The notes: generated by a model not told the origin, from the sequence alone. DNA of 26,555 nucleotides from a virus (IMGVR_UViG_3300021962_000550:1-26555), one strand, 5' to 3'. Shown: positions 1 through 6,358, counted from the stretch's first letter. Numbers and translations are program-made.

Positions 1-2
1 GC

Positions 3-455
3 GATTTAACCACCGAGAAAACTGACAGATGTGTGCGTATTGCCAAGCGAAAATACAAAAAATGGCCAAGTGCATACGCAAGTGGGGCCGTAGTCAGATG
101 CCGCCAAGGCAAGATTTGGAAAGGTGTCAGTGAAGAAGTTGTGGATGAAGGTGGATTCAGCAAAGAAAAGTCGCAAGGACTGCATGGTTGGTTTGCTCGG
201 CGTGGTGGTAAAGGCGGCAAAGGTTGGGTAGATTGTAATACATGTAGAAAAGATCCCAAGACTGGGCAAAAGAAATGCAAAGCGTGTGGTCGTCAAGCAG
301 GCGAGAAGCGAGCCAAATATCCAGCATGTCGTCCAACACCAAGTCAATGTACCAAAACTGGAGTTAAGAATAAAAAAGGTCCAAACACAGCTTCTTGGAA
401 ACCAAAAACCGAATCCCTTGACTACGCAACAATAGCCAAAGAGTTGTATTTATAA
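3..455 (+). CDS. DUF5872-like Cys-rich phage protein, 5' end outside window
   Basis: The frame is open from base 3 to the TAA at 453-455, so the gene most likely begins upstream of the window. A GTG at 33 is the first possible internal start and would give 140 aa. The segment KWPSAYASGAVVRCR followed by GKIWK, then a C-terminal YPACRP motif, is the pattern I know from DUF5872-type proteins of large phages and giant viruses, whose function is unknown. The middle holds a CxxC-x10-CxxC arrangement (CNTC, CKAC) in a Gly/Lys-rich stretch, which could bind zinc. The protein is very basic, fitting nucleic-acid binding or packaging with virion DNA, but that is inference. It ends 5 nt before the next start. 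The family name is from memory and should be confirmed by profile search. Confidence 0.7.
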   Translation, partial: DLTTEKTDRCVRIAKRKYKKWPSAYASGAVVRCRQGKIWKGVSEEVVDEGGFSKEKSQGLHGWFARRGGKGGKGWVDCNTCRKDPKTGQKKCKACGRQAGEKRAKYPACRPTPSQCTKTGVKNKKGPNTASWKPKTESLDYATIAKELYL

Positions 456-460
456 TTTGT

Positions 461-874
461 ATGAGAATCTACAGTTTGCTTTATGAGACCAGCATATATG
501 ACTATTTGATTTGGGAACCCCAAGGCAAACTCAAGCATATTGCGGACACACTCGATACATTCAATAAATTCACATCCAATGATTTGTTCAGAGGCATGTC
601 CAAAAAGGAATTGGTTGTATTGCAACGTCATGGTAAAGTGACTTCCAAGGGTAAAGGCAACACCCGCAATATCTATGGAAGTTATCTTGCTAGTGATTTC
701 AAATTGAGTGCTAGGTTTGCTTTGGTAAACTACAGAGACAAAGGTGAAGGTGTTGTGATCGTAGTAGATAAAAATAAGTTACCAGACTTAAAAACTGCTG
801 ATGATGGTAACTTTGTTACTACTTATATTCCGATAGAAGCAGTCAAACAAATTATAGATTTATCAAAGTTATGA
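461..874 (+). CDS. putative ADP-ribosyltransferase-fold protein (weak)
   Basis: The product is 137 aa with ATG preceded by TTATAATTTGT and no Shine-Dalgarno. The order of motifs resembles phage and toxin ADP-ribosyltransferase folds: LFRGMS at about residues 42-47 (a candidate NAD-contacting Arg), GSYLASDF followed by SARFA at about 72-85 (the position of the STS strand and helix), a hydrophobic strand (GVVIVVD), then IPIEAVKQIIDL near the end with a Glu. T4 Alt and ModA/ModB use an R-S-E triad of this type to modify host proteins. Here the triad is incomplete by eye (SD rather than STS, one Glu rather than ExE), so activity cannot be claimed. It overlaps the next gene by 4 nt (ATGA), implying translational coupling. 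It could equally be an unrelated alpha/beta protein. Confidence 0.5.
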   Translation: MRIYSLLYETSIYDYLIWEPQGKLKHIADTLDTFNKFTSNDLFRGMSKKELVVLQRHGKVTSKGKGNTRNIYGSYLASDFKLSARFALVNYRDKGEGVVIVVDKNKLPDLKTADDGNFVTTYIPIEAVKQIIDLSKL

Positions 875-1065
875 GCAATACAATTAAAATTTCCAAAGCA
901 GATGCACAAAAGAAGGTGTTTGAATTGACCGAAACGTTGCTGTTCACTAAAAAGGATTTTAAGGATGTGGCAACTGGATACAAGGAACGTATCAAAGAAA
1001 TTGAAAGTGAGATCAAAGCCGTGGTAGAAGAGTCTGGTAATGTTGCACCAACACCCGCACCATAA
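871..1065 (+). CDS. small charged helical protein, unknown function
   Basis: This 64-aa protein starts inside the stop region of the preceding gene (ATGA overlap). Residues 8-54 are rich in Lys and Glu with regularly spaced hydrophobics (KKVFELTETLLF, YKERIKEIESEIKAVVEE), so a long helix or coiled coil is likely. The tail is a short Ala-Pro-Thr segment (APTPAP). No membrane segment or catalytic motif is visible. An intrinsic terminator follows 5 nt after the stop, so it appears to close a transcription unit. I do not recognise a family. Confidence 0.75.
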   Translation: MSNTIKISKADAQKKVFELTETLLFTKKDFKDVATGYKERIKEIESEIKAVVEESGNVAPTPAP

Positions 1066-1067
1066 AA

Positions 1068-1190
1068 TCAAGACACGCTTTTTTTACGGCGTGTCTTTTT
1101 CTTTTTAGACAGCTTTGATTCAACAGGCTTTTTATCAACTAGAATGCTTTGTATAAATTTTTTAACGTTGACTTTCAGACTATTTGCCAT
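1068..1190 (-). CDS. 40-aa basic protein on the minus strand (candidate)
   Basis: On the minus strand an ATG at 1190 opens a 40-aa frame ending with TGA at 1068. The first half has an ordinary protein composition (MANSLKVNVKKFIQSILVDK) and the second half is strongly basic (SKKKKTRRKK). It would be the only minus-strand gene here. Three things support it: it fills a 138-bp gap that is otherwise empty; its upstream sequence CTATTTAATTATATG closely resembles the CTATTTAT-then-ATG context of three + strand genes; and it runs into a hairpin terminator from the opposite side, as convergent genes often do. Against it: it is short and lysine-rich frames arise easily in AT-rich DNA. Function unknown; the basic tail could bind nucleic acid. 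Confidence 0.45.
   Translation of the reverse strand: MANSLKVNVKKFIQSILVDKKPVESKLSKKKKTRRKKSVS
1071..1106 (+). terminator. intrinsic terminator, possibly shared by convergent genes
   Basis: A perfect 8-bp stem, AGACACGC (1071-1078) with GCGTGTCT (1089-1096), encloses a T-rich 10-nt loop and is followed by TTTTCTTTTT (1097-1106). This is a classical rho-independent terminator for the + strand unit ending at 1065. The stem also lies inside the last codons of the candidate minus-strand gene 1068-1190, so one hairpin may serve both directions. Confidence 0.85.
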
Positions 1191-1202
1191 ATAATTAAAT
1201 AG
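1190..1202. promoter_or_regulatory. candidate divergent promoter elements between 1190 and 1204 starts
   Basis: The 13 nt between two divergent start codons contain TATAAT on the + strand (1190-1195, 8 nt before the ATG at 1204) and CTATTTAA on the minus strand (1202 to 1195, 4 nt before the ATG at 1190). Each sits at the distance seen for the CTATTTAT motifs elsewhere in the window. If used as -10 elements they would give leaderless mRNAs. This is inference from position and similarity only. Confidence 0.3.
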
Positions 1203-1203
1203 T

Positions 1204-1599
1204 ATGGTGAAAGTTAAAACCAAGACACAAAAGTCTAGAAAAAAACAACAAGAAATTGTTGTTGATAAGCAAATATCTAAACTGTCCAAAAGTTTGGAGA
1301 TAGTGTGGATCAGCTACACACCAAATAGTTCAAAATATTTGGTGTACAAAAATATTCCGCTTGAGTTGCTTGTGGATGAAACCACAGAAAAGGGTCGTAA
1401 AGTAATGGTATCTATATATCCAGACGGTCACGATGTATATTTGGTTGAATACCAAAGACCCGGCACAAAATCTTTTCCATTCGGCGGAACCAAAATTTAC
1501 AATAAGACACTGGGAGAAAGTAGATATGTTTATCCTGCGGCTGTAGTCAAACACAAGGATATTCAATATTTTAATCGTATAATTGACGATTCTGATTGA
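1204..1599 (+). CDS. hypothetical protein, 131 aa
   Basis: This 131-aa protein has a basic N-terminus (about residues 1-20, Lys/Arg/Gln-rich) followed by a domain of alternating hydrophobic segments: IVWISYTPNSSKYLVY, VMVSIYPDGHDVYLVEY and SFPFGGTKIYNKTLGE. These look like beta strands of a small globular domain. No membrane segment or known catalytic motif is seen. The start is an ATG preceded by AATTAAATAGT without a Shine-Dalgarno; an alternative in-frame start is not obvious. It stands apart from its neighbours: a 138-bp region precedes it, and a candidate promoter overlaps its stop codon. I do not recognise a family. Confidence 0.75.
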   Translation: MVKVKTKTQKSRKKQQEIVVDKQISKLSKSLEIVWISYTPNSSKYLVYKNIPLELLVDETTEKGRKVMVSIYPDGHDVYLVEYQRPGTKSFPFGGTKIYNKTLGESRYVYPAAVVKHKDIQYFNRIIDDSD

Positions 1600-1624
1600 C
1601 ATCTGTGAACCTGTGTATTATTGT
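1596..1624 (+). promoter_or_regulatory. candidate sigma70-type promoter
   Basis: TTGACA (1596-1601), an exact -35 consensus, is followed after 17 nt by TATTGT (1619-1624), which matches 4 of 6 bases of the -10 consensus. An alternative TATTAT lies closer, at 14 nt. It precedes two small genes (1677-2120) that end at a strong terminator, giving a compact early-type unit. No experiment supports it. Confidence 0.4.
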
Positions 1625-1676
1625 GGTAGACAACAACATGTATTAGTACTAACAACAAACCCAATAGGTAGTAATT

Positions 1677-1895
1677 ATGCAAATAAAACATAAGAAAATG
1701 GATAATAACATTGAGTCGAGTGAGGCACCAAGAGATCGGTATGCTGTGTTTCGCAACGGAGCCAGAGTATCAGATGAAGAATATTCCAGTCGAGCAGATG
1801 CTCAAGGTGAGTATGACCATTGGAATCGTGTGATCACACGCTGGCCAGATAATAGCAAGTTGGAAATTGTCAACCTAACAAGAAAGGGTAAATAA
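1677..1895 (+). CDS. small hypothetical protein, 65-72 aa
   Basis: Two starts are possible: ATG at 1677 (72 aa) and ATG at 1698 (65 aa, beginning MDNNIESSEAP). Neither has a clear Shine-Dalgarno, although AGGTAG lies upstream of the first. The core RYAVFRNGARVSDEEYSS followed by ADAQGEYDHWNRVITRWP and SKLEIVNL reads as two strands, a helix and a strand: a small domain of the type often found in phage accessory proteins that display a short alpha/beta unit. It is followed 3 nt later by the next gene, so the two are probably cotranscribed from the promoter at 1596. Function unknown. Confidence 0.7.
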   Translation: MQIKHKKMDNNIESSEAPRDRYAVFRNGARVSDEEYSSRADAQGEYDHWNRVITRWPDNSKLEIVNLTRKGK

Positions 1896-1898
1896 TAT

Positions 1899-2120
1899 AT
1901 GGGACTACGAGAACAAATCAAAAACGCAACATCAGATACTGAAGTTACACAACTACTTGCTACTGGTAAATCATACGAGTTTGCATCTGATAGAACCCAA
2001 AGCTCATGGAGATCCTCTGCCACGCTGCGCCTCGCTGAATTGAGCAATCCGGCTCCTGCACAAATCCCAAATAAGCGGGTTGAATCAAAGATGGTCAAGA
2101 AAAACAAAAAGTCAGCCTGA
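1899..2120 (+). CDS. small hypothetical protein, 73 aa
   Basis: The product begins MGLREQIKNATSDTEVTQLL, continues with YEFASDRTQSSWRSSATLRLAEL and ends in a lysine-rich tail (MVKKNKKSA). The first 50 residues are probably helical and amphipathic, with the tail disordered. I have seen similar short phage proteins with a GLREQIKNA-type opening and a TxxxW/RR..AEL segment, but I cannot name a function. The start codon is preceded by AAATAATAT rather than a Shine-Dalgarno. It is the last gene before the terminator at 2150. Confidence 0.7.
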   Translation: MGLREQIKNATSDTEVTQLLATGKSYEFASDRTQSSWRSSATLRLAELSNPAPAQIPNKRVESKMVKKNKKSA

Positions 2121-2149
2121 ATAAGTAGTTGATACAAGTTGTTTAAGTT

Positions 2150-2190
2150 AAGAAGGGCATCAAATAATGGTGCCCTTCTTCTTTTAGTTT
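2150..2190 (+). terminator. intrinsic terminator
   Basis: A perfect 10-bp stem AAGAAGGGCA (2150-2159) with TGCCCTTCTT (2171-2180) encloses an 11-nt loop and is followed by CTTTTAGTTT. It ends the 1677-2120 unit and separates it from the CTATTTAT motif at 2194. Confidence 0.9.
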
Positions 2191-2193
2191 TGG

Positions 2194-2201
2194 CTATTTA
2201 T
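2194..2201 (+). promoter_or_regulatory. CTATTTAT start-proximal motif, copy 1
   Basis: CTATTTAT lies 5 nt before the ATG at 2207 and just after a terminator. The same octamer recurs at 9621 (5 nt before an ATG, again directly after a terminator) and 25455 (6 nt before an ATG). It is a candidate late promoter element for the gp55-like factor encoded at 8514. Confidence 0.45.
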
Positions 2202-2206
2202 TAGAT

Positions 2207-2599
2207 ATGGCCAAGCCAAAAACGTTTCACCAAACATTGGAGTTACCATCGGAGTTTAGCGTGATGGATGATTATATCGACAAACATAAGTCAAAACTGA
2301 CAGAGCAAGTTGTTGCATCAATTGAGTTTGCGATCAATAATGATTTGTCAAATGTGGAAGTGTTTAATTTTCAAGGCTCGGAATTTATGGTGGTGTTGAG
2401 TTCATCTACGTTCAAAGAGAACTTGGACAACATCATGGCCTACTATATCGGTACAGAACAATATGAGTTCTGTACCCGTGTTACTAAAGTTCAAAAACTA
2501 CTCAACAATGAAAAAACAAATGAGCAAAAGAAAAGACACAAGCCCAAAAATTCACCAAAATCCAAAAATAAAGGATACGATTCAGATCAAGACTGTTGA
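2207..2599 (+). CDS. hypothetical protein upstream of and overlapping PhoH
   Basis: This 130-aa protein has an N-terminal alpha/beta region: a helix (SVMDDYIDKHKSKLTEQVVASIEFAI-like), strands (VEVFNFQGSEFMVVL), and another helix (FKENLDNIMAYYIGTEQYEFCTRVTKVQKLL). It ends in a Lys/Asn/Gln-rich tail after residue 100. That tail is read in a different frame over the first 80-92 nt of the PhoH gene. The arrangement suggests coupled translation, and possibly a partner or regulator of PhoH, but this is inference. The start is the first gene start after a terminator, with CTATTTAT 5 nt upstream. No known family recognised. Confidence 0.75.
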   Translation: MAKPKTFHQTLELPSEFSVMDDYIDKHKSKLTEQVVASIEFAINNDLSNVEVFNFQGSEFMVVLSSSTFKENLDNIMAYYIGTEQYEFCTRVTKVQKLLNNEKTNEQKKRHKPKNSPKSKNKGYDSDQDC

Positions 2600-3230
2600 G
2601 TTGACTGAAAAGCAAAAACAACTTATAGAAATTTTAAGAGACAAAAATACAAAATTGGTATTCATATCTGGCCCGGCTGGTACTGCAAAAACGTATACAT
2701 CTATTTTGGCGGGTTTACATTTGATCAATGACAAACGTGTCAGTGAGATGGTATATATTCGGTCAGCTGTGGAAAGTAGTGACAGTAAGCTAGGATTTCT
2801 ACCGGGTGAAATGGATGACAAAATGTTGCCATACATACAACCTTTGATTGACAAGTTGGAAGAGTTGTTGCCAAGATGCGACATTGAAAAGTTAAAAATG
2901 GAAGAGCGTATTCATGGTGCGCCTGTCAATTTTTTGCGTGGTTTGAATTGGAATGCTAAGTGCATCGTTGCAGATGAAGCACAAAATATGACCAGAAAAG
3001 AGTTGATTACACTCATTACTCGGGTCGGAGAATTCAGTAAATTGTATGTGTGTGGTGATCCAGATCAAAGCGATATCAACGGAAAAAGTGGATTAACCGG
3101 CATTGTTAATCTGTTTGATGATGATGAAAGCCGAGCCAATGGAATTCATATCTTTAAGTTTGACGAAGAAGATGTAGTTCGTAGTGGTTTGGTAAAATTC
3201 ATACTAAAAAAACTTAAAAAGCTAACCTGA
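2508..3230 (+). CDS. phoH: PhoH-family ATPase
   Basis: A P-loop NTPase of 240 aa if started at ATG 2508 (236 aa from the ATG at 2520; a longer frame back to 2463 lacks any advantage). Numbering from 2508: Walker A GPAGTAKT at 55-62, the PhoH-typical LGFLPGE at 95-101, Walker B CIVADEAQN at 152-160, and the sensor-like GDPDQSD at 183-189. These are the hallmarks of the PhoH family, related to the N-terminal half of RecD-type helicases. PhoH is one of the most frequent accessory genes of large aquatic phages; roles in RNA metabolism or nucleotide stress have been proposed but its function in infection is not settled. Residues 1-28 form a basic leader encoded in the overlap with the previous gene. 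The length is normal for phage PhoH. Confidence 0.95.
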   Translation: MKKQMSKRKDTSPKIHQNPKIKDTIQIKTVELTEKQKQLIEILRDKNTKLVFISGPAGTAKTYTSILAGLHLINDKRVSEMVYIRSAVESSDSKLGFLPGEMDDKMLPYIQPLIDKLEELLPRCDIEKLKMEERIHGAPVNFLRGLNWNAKCIVADEAQNMTRKELITLITRVGEFSKLYVCGDPDQSDINGKSGLTGIVNLFDDDESRANGIHIFKFDEEDVVRSGLVKFILKKLKKLT

Positions 3231-3252
3231 TTCATAATTATATGTATAACGT

Positions 3253-5184
3253 ATGTCAATATTGTCAAATAAAGGAAGAGTAATCCCAAGTCTGGATAAT
3301 TATGCAAATCCCGCTGGTGGGGATTTGCTGATTGTGCAAGACATGGCAAATAATAAGACCAAGAACATTACATTCTCTCAGATGTCAGAAATTTTGGTTG
3401 GTTTGTTAGAAGGAGAGGCCGTAGATTTCACCGATGCTGATAATAAATTTACGGGTTCATTCAAAGGTGGATTTGCCAAGTTTGATTCTTATTTGACTGC
3501 GTTGAATGGTCAGTTCTCTGTAAAAGGTACTGCCTTTTCTGCAACGGGTTTCCAAACAATTACATTGGTTGGTGCATCAAGCATTACTCTAAATACACCA
3601 AGCGTTGTGGTTGGGCAGATTTTAACTGTTGGTGGTGTATTAAATGCTAATGGTGGAGTCGTTGGTAATGTCACTGGTAATGTCACTGGTAATGTCACTG
3701 GTAATGTCACTGGTTATGTAAATGGTGATATTTATGATGACGCACATACACAAAAAATACTAGATAATCGCACCAACAACACAGCACTATTCAGAGGCAG
3801 CAGTAGTTATGCGAGTCGATCACTATCTTCAAGTCATGCACTTGTTGCTGACTTGTCCTATATTTGTGTAGAACACACAACCACTGCTGACTTTGCAACA
3901 TCGGCACGTAGTGCTAGTTACGCAAGCCAATCAAGATCATCGTCATATTTGCGATACACAGGAATTCCGAATGGTAGTTCAAGCTACGCATTAAATGCCA
4001 AAACAGCTTCTTTCTTGCTATTTGTTCCTGGAAAGAATAACGGCTCGGCAAGTTTTGCACGCACTGCTAGTTTTGCTAAGAGTTCTAGTTTTGCACGCAC
4101 TGCTAGTTTTGCACGTACTGCGAGTTTTGCACGCACTGCTAGTTTTGCTAAGAGTTCTAGTTTTGCACGCACTGCTAGTTTTGCACGCACTGCGAGTTAT
4201 TTACCTCTCGCAGCCGTAAGTAACGTAGTGAATCAAGCCCAAGGATGTATCAATGTAAGATACCCGTTGGGAAATATTACGTATGGTAACTATCATTATA
4301 TTGTAAACTATAGTCGAGATACCATTGGACATCTGTTGAGACACAATATATCGACAAATCAAGTCCAGAGCTTGTACCAAGGCCTTAACAATATCTGGTT
4401 CCGAGCAAGTCAGCTGACTATACACAAATTTGATTATGGTTCCGGTGCCGTTGATCACTTGGTTATGTTATGCAGTCAAGGCTATCTCTATGTTCTCCGA
4501 GACCCAGGATCCGCAAACCCAGTAATGCTAACACCAATCTATACCGGCACCGACTTTCACAAATACAAGTGTTTATATGTGAACACTACAGCTAACGCAT
4601 ACGATGTGAACGCTAGTACCGCACATCCAACTTTTTATGTCGGTGTTAGCACCTACGATCTGGCTGCCTCCAACATTTATATGTATAAGATATATTGGAA
4701 CGGCACTCAATATACTTATATTCTGGTCAAACTTGATGATGGTAATTCGGCAAGCTGGAGTCTACTCAATACCACCATTGCAAACTCAGCTGCATTTAGA
4801 AACATTGTGGGTCGCACCGACGGCCAGGCGTTGTCCGATTTTAATATATTGACCCAAATTTACAATCCTGTTAAGAAGCGATTGTACTATTCTGAAAATT
4901 CTGCTGGATTGCTTCATATTTTTAACATCAATGCTTATACTGCATCTTCAAATTTAGCAGAATGGTGGAGGCAAACCAATGCTACTAAACTTCCACAATT
5001 GGCATATGAAAAAACAATTGCTATTCCTTGTCCCGGTAGTAATTATTATACCGATGGTGGAAGAGAAAGTTTTGGTCTTGAATATGACACCACAACAGGT
5101 GCCGAAAAATTCTTAACTTGGAACCGAGTCGGTGACAGCGGACTCACAGGCGTAGCTGGCCGAGTTGCTTACATAGAATCATAA
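3253..5184 (+). CDS. tail-fibre-like protein A with hexapeptide repeats and propeller-like C-terminus
   Basis: This 643-aa protein has a modular plan. Residues 1-65 resemble the N-terminal attachment segment common in such fibres (SLDNYANPAGGDLLIVQDM). Next come beta-rich sequence and four GNVT repeats (about residues 138-153). A core shared with the gene at 5216 follows (about 154-266), then eight hexapeptides of the form SFARTA or SFAKSS (267-314). From about residue 320 the sequence is a distinct Tyr-rich, beta-strand-rich domain with spaced segments such as HLVMLCSQGYLYVL and YYSENSAGLLHIFN, which looks like a beta-propeller or similar sensor. The repeats probably form an extended trimeric shaft and the C-terminus the receptor-binding tip; both are inferred from known fibre architecture. 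The C-terminal part seems richer in G+C than the rest by eye. The gene is followed after 31 nt by its paralogue. Confidence 0.8.
   Translation: MSILSNKGRVIPSLDNYANPAGGDLLIVQDMANNKTKNITFSQMSEILVGLLEGEAVDFTDADNKFTGSFKGGFAKFDSYLTALNGQFSVKGTAFSATGFQTITLVGASSITLNTPSVVVGQILTVGGVLNANGGVVGNVTGNVTGNVTGNVTGYVNGDIYDDAHTQKILDNRTNNTALFRGSSSYASRSLSSSHALVADLSYICVEHTTTADFATSARSASYASQSRSSSYLRYTGIPNGSSSYALNAKTASFLLFVPGKNNGSASFARTASFAKSSSFARTASFARTASFARTASFAKSSSFARTASFARTASYLPLAAVSNVVNQAQGCINVRYPLGNITYGNYHYIVNYSRDTIGHLLRHNISTNQVQSLYQGLNNIWFRASQLTIHKFDYGSGAVDHLVMLCSQGYLYVLRDPGSANPVMLTPIYTGTDFHKYKCLYVNTTANAYDVNASTAHPTFYVGVSTYDLAASNIYMYKIYWNGTQYTYILVKLDDGNSASWSLLNTTIANSAAFRNIVGRTDGQALSDFNILTQIYNPVKKRLYYSENSAGLLHIFNINAYTASSNLAEWWRQTNATKLPQLAYEKTIAIPCPGSNYYTDGGRESFGLEYDTTTGAEKFLTWNRVGDSGLTGVAGRVAYIES
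3664..3711 (+). repeat. four 12-bp GGTAATGTCACT repeats (GNVT)
   Basis: Four perfect in-frame copies of GGTAATGTCACT encode (GNVT)4 in fibre protein A. The gene at 5216 has comparable GGTAGTTTCACT (GSFT) units at about 5410-5470. Such runs are typical of glycine-rich fibre shafts. Confidence 0.9.
3712..4076 (+). repeat. shared fibre core, copy in gene A
   Basis: This segment is very similar at nucleotide level to 5471-5820, with one 15-bp length difference near the middle. Long identical stretches include CTAGTTTTGCACGC-type repeats and the run encoding TASFLLFVPGKNNGSASFA. Many differences are synonymous, so both copies appear to be under selection, with recent duplication or gene conversion. 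Confidence 0.85.
4051..4194 (+). repeat. eight 18-bp tandem repeats encoding SFARTA/SFAKSS
   Basis: Eight units of 18 bp begin at 4051, 4069, 4087, 4105, 4123, 4141, 4159 and 4177. Two variants alternate: AGTTTTGCACGCACTGCT (SFARTA; some copies with one or two silent changes) and AGTTTTGCTAAGAGTTCT (SFAKSS). They are in frame and lack spacers, so they are protein repeats, not a CRISPR array. Confidence 0.95.
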
Positions 5185-5215
5185 ACACGAAAACCATTTC
5201 CACAAATTATAACAT

Positions 5216-6358
5216 ATGTCATATACAAGTCCTTGTAATAGTCTAAATGTTCAGACCGTCAAAGTGAGTCAGCTTAGTAGTATTAGTCGTACTATTAAAC
5301 CGAGTGACAGTTTTTTGGTGATTCAAAATGATACTCCTAAAACGTCCAACAAAGCGACATTTGCAAATCTGCTGACATTTTTGTCAGCAGCATCATCGGG
5401 ATCATATTCCGGTAGTTTCACTGGTAGTGCCCGTGGACATTTCACGGGTAGTTTCACTGGTAGTTTCACTGGCTATGTAAAAGGTGACATTTATGATAAT
5501 GGCGGCACACAAAAAATACTAGACAATCGCACCAACAACGCAGCACTATTCAGAGGTAGTAGTAGTTATGCAAGTCGATCACTATCTTCAAGTCATGCAC
5601 TTTTTGCTGACTTTGCAACATCGGCAAATACTGACTTTGCAACATCGGCATATAGTGCTAGTTATGCGAGCCAATCAAGATCGTCATCATATTTGCGATA
5701 CACAGGAATTCCAAATGGTAGTTCGAGCTATGCGTTAAACGCCAAAACAGCTTCTTTCTTGCTATTTGTTCCTGGGAAGAATAACGGCTCGGCAAGTTTT
5801 GCACGCACTGCTAGTTTTGCACGTACTGCGAGTTATGCTAAGAGTTCCAGTTATGCTAAGAGTTCTAGTTTTGCACGTACTGCGAGTTATGTTAAGAGTT
5901 CTAGTTATGCTAGTCGGGCACGTACTGCCTCATATGCCCTTGCTGGAGGATTAACTAATGGTCTTAGTGGATTGCCGGCTTCATTATATGAAGAACAATT
6001 AAGTACACAAACTGTTGCATATTTCCAGGGCGGTGGCAATGAAGGAGGAGTCGGAACTTATAATTTTGCAATACAACATGGTTTTGGTACTAATCCATCT
6101 TTGATTAGAGCTACGTTATATTGTATTACGTCCGATCTCGGATATGTCGCCGGCGATGAAGTGGGAGTTGAGGACGCCGAAGATGACTCCGGCGGGGCCG
6201 ATGATGAAAGAAACATCTTTGCGGTTTGGACAAATTCTACATATGCGGGTGTATCAACATGGAATGGAAACGGCGTTTTTATTACACAGAAAACGGGTGG
6301 ATCTCGTAGCCAAATCACTGAAGCCAGGTGGAAAATAAAAATTAGAGTTTGGAAATAA
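5216..6358 (+). CDS. tail-fibre-like protein B, paralogue of A with a different C-terminus
   Basis: This 380-aa protein starts at ATG 5216 (context ATAACATATG). It begins with an attachment-like segment (VSQLSSISRTIKPSDSFLVI), then Gly-Ser-Phe-Thr shaft repeats (SYSGSFTGS, HFTGSFTGSFTGY; about residues 63-87). The core shared with protein A follows, then seven hexapeptides of the SFARTA/SYAKSS type (194-235). The C-terminal domain, from about residue 250, has HGFGTNPSLIRATLYC and LGYVAGDEVGVEDAED, then a strand-rich end (VSTWNGNGVFITQK, KIKIRVWK). I associate the HG-x-PSL-R and GY-GDEV pattern with the C-terminal beta domains of some phage fibre proteins. Its tip therefore differs completely from that of protein A. 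Probably an alternative or accessory receptor-binding fibre. Confidence 0.8.
   Translation: MSYTSPCNSLNVQTVKVSQLSSISRTIKPSDSFLVIQNDTPKTSNKATFANLLTFLSAASSGSYSGSFTGSARGHFTGSFTGSFTGYVKGDIYDNGGTQKILDNRTNNAALFRGSSSYASRSLSSSHALFADFATSANTDFATSAYSASYASQSRSSSYLRYTGIPNGSSSYALNAKTASFLLFVPGKNNGSASFARTASFARTASYAKSSSYAKSSSFARTASYVKSSSYASRARTASYALAGGLTNGLSGLPASLYEEQLSTQTVAYFQGGGNEGGVGTYNFAIQHGFGTNPSLIRATLYCITSDLGYVAGDEVGVEDAEDDSGGADDERNIFAVWTNSTYAGVSTWNGNGVFITQKTGGSRSQITEARWKIKIRVWK
5471..5820 (+). repeat. shared fibre core, copy in gene B
   Basis: Near-identical counterpart of 3712-4076. It differs chiefly by an internal segment around 5608-5655, where TTTGCAACATCGGCA is itself duplicated in this copy, and by scattered mostly silent substitutions. 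Confidence 0.85.
5795..5920 (+). repeat. seven 18-bp tandem repeats encoding SFARTA/SYAKSS
   Basis: Units begin at 5795, 5813, 5831, 5849, 5867, 5885 and 5903. The order of ARTA and AKSS types differs from the array in gene A (4051-4194), so the arrays have rearranged since duplication. Confidence 0.9.

Noticed and set aside
4051-4194. CRISPR-like array of regular 18-bp repeats
   Set aside because: Repeats are directly tandem, without spacers, and are in frame in a fibre gene.
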